A DNA stretch of 8,343 nt from an uncultured Bacteroidales bacterium (GTDB taxonomy: Bacteria; Bacteroidota; Bacteroidia; Bacteroidales; UBA932): assembly GCA_937900465.1 (NCBI GenBank), contig CALCEJ010000074.1, positions 1 through 8,343 of the forward strand. The letters run 5' to 3'. The translations under genes were made by a program, and so were the position numbers. Position 1 is the first letter of the stretch; each line of letters begins with the position of its first letter. Shown one piece after another: positions 7,610 to 8,343 of the stretch. The notes below the pieces were generated by a model. It was not told where the DNA came from. It worked only from the letters and a program-made list of their open reading frames with translations, and searched no databases.

Positions 7610-7628
7610 CGAAAATAACACTGTTGAT

Positions 7629-8343
7629 ATGGTAAAGTTCAAATATGCGCCGATGTTCCAGCTCGGTGAGGACAATACGGAATACTATAAGATTCCGGGT
7701 TCGGAAAAGCTCGTCAAAACCGTAAAACTCGGAGGCCATTGCGGCTGCGGCGGCAAGACCATTCTCGAGGTCAGCCCCGAGGCCCTTACGCTCGTTGCCC
7801 GGCAGTCCTTCCACGACTGTCAGTTCATGCTCCGCCGCTCCCATAACGAGCAGGTGGCTGCGATTCTGAAAGACCCCGAGGCAAGCGAGAACGACAAGTA
7901 TGTAGCCCTTCAGTTCCTCCGTAACGCGGAGACTTCCGTCAAGGGCGTCCTCCCGTTCTGCCAGGATACCGGTACTGCCTTCATCCACGGCGAGAAGGGG
8001 CAGCATATATGGACTGACTTCGAGGACGAAGAAGCGCTCAGCCGCGGCGTTTTCGACTGTTACACGGAGGAGAACCTCCGCTACAGCCAGAACGCCCCCC
8101 TGGATATGTACAACGAAGTGAACACCAAATGCAACCTCCCCGCCCAGATTGACATCGAGGCCGTCCAGGGCGACGAATACCGTTTCGTGATGGTCGCAAA
8201 GGGCGGCGGAAGCGCAAACAAGACCTACTTCTACCCGATGACAAAGGCTACCATCCAAAACGAAGGAACCCTCCTGCCGTTCCTGGTGCCAGTAGGCGTT
8301 GTAGGCAACGGCATCCCAGTAGGTGTCCACCCATTTCGCGGCG
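7629..8343 (+). CDS. fumA: Class I fumarate hydratase, iron-sulfur type (partial; end suspect)
   Basis: This is the oxygen-sensitive [4Fe-4S] fumarase that interconverts fumarate and malate in the cytoplasm. In Bacteroidota it serves the TCA cycle or the reductive malate-to-succinate branch. The frame is open to the window end (238 codons); full-length enzymes are about 540 residues, so only the N-terminal domain is present. Family signatures are NDKYVALQFLRNAE, the first cluster-ligand cysteine in FCQDTGTA (C111), YTEENLRYSQNAPLDMY (from Y145), NTKCNLPAQID and KGGGSANK (191-198). A HCGCGG segment at 37-42 adds two cysteines in a region where relatives I recall have none. After V220 (base 8288) the family continues with a segment like EKMKTLGTAACPPYH, but here it reads PVGVVGNG and no longer matches. 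Residues 221-238 are probably not fumarase. Class I identity is firm; the A/B symbol is only conventional. Confidence 0.93.
   Translation, partial: MVKFKYAPMFQLGEDNTEYYKIPGSEKLVKTVKLGGHCGCGGKTILEVSPEALTLVARQSFHDCQFMLRRSHNEQVAAILKDPEASENDKYVALQFLRNAETSVKGVLPFCQDTGTAFIHGEKGQHIWTDFEDEEALSRGVFDCYTEENLRYSQNAPLDMYNEVNTKCNLPAQIDIEAVQGDEYRFVMVAKGGGSANKTYFYPMTKATIQNEGTLLPFLVPVGVVGNGIPVGVHPFRG
8289..8343 (-). other. Probable chimeric tail, foreign coding fragment on minus strand
   Basis: The last 55 bases do not continue the fumarase. Read on the minus strand from 8342 to 8289 they give 18 codons, AAKWVDTYWDAVAYNAYW, with about 15 of 18 third positions G or C, as in the confident genes here. The fumarase frame has about 9 of 18. 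The peptide is rich in Trp and Tyr and looks like real protein, but I cannot name its family. A short direct repeat, CCAGTAGG(C/T)GT, occurs at 8289-8299 and 8316-8326. The simplest reading is an inverted join made during amplification or assembly. A divergent fumarase segment or local sequence error are the alternatives. Confidence 0.55.

Noticed and set aside
7437..8330. 297-codon minus-strand open frame over the channel and fumarase genes
   Set aside because: It is antisense and in codon register with the fumarase, and it crosses the real stop and promoter of confident genes. Only its first ~14 codons (from 8289 up) look like real protein, and these are reported as a probable chimeric tail.
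1..8343. CRISPR arrays, tRNA/rRNA genes, insertion sequences, attachment sites
   Set aside because: The window is filled by dense protein-coding genes with gaps of 42, 2 and 24 bases. No repeat-spacer pattern, transposase, tRNA-like fold or target-site duplication was seen.

Overview
The window looks like a contig from an uncultured, fairly GC-rich member of the Bacteroidota, probably Bacteroidales. Three things point there. Both intergenic gaps carry the Bacteroidetes -7 promoter box (TAnnTTTG). The starts lack Shine-Dalgarno sequences. The proteins (a KDG-kinase-like PfkB enzyme, release factor 2, a Bacteroidales-style RND pump and a class I fumarase) resemble that phylum's versions. Genus cannot be set from the sequence alone.

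Layout: bases 1-39 are Illumina adapter, not genome. Bases 40-930 (minus) encode a PfkB-family sugar kinase, most likely 2-dehydro-3-deoxygluconokinase, whose last ~45 residues are lost at the adapter junction. A 42-bp divergent gap holds a perfect 9-bp inverted repeat in which each arm is a -7 box for one of the two divergent genes. The plus strand then runs prfB (release factor 2), a lipoprotein membrane-fusion protein, an RND inner-membrane permease and a TolC-like outer-membrane factor. Junctions are +2 nt, a 4-nt overlap and a 20-nt overlap, so the four genes look like one operon. A class I fumarase with its own -7 box starts 24 bp later and runs to the window end.

The three efflux proteins make a complete tripartite pump spanning both membranes: periplasmic adaptor, proton-driven RND permease, outer-membrane duct. 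Its substrate cannot be read from the sequence. No regulator gene lies next to it. The pump is attached to the housekeeping gene prfB instead, which suggests constitutive or growth-linked expression. The kinase (hexuronate/KDG catabolism) and the fumarase (TCA or reductive succinate branch) are separate central-metabolism genes.

Both ends need caution. The 5' end is adapter. At the 3' end the fumarase stops resembling its family at about 8289, and the last ~55 bp read better as protein on the minus strand, suggesting an inverted chimeric join. I see no clearly new biological system. The most interesting true signals are the mirrored divergent promoter with nearly leaderless transcripts and the prfB-efflux operon.
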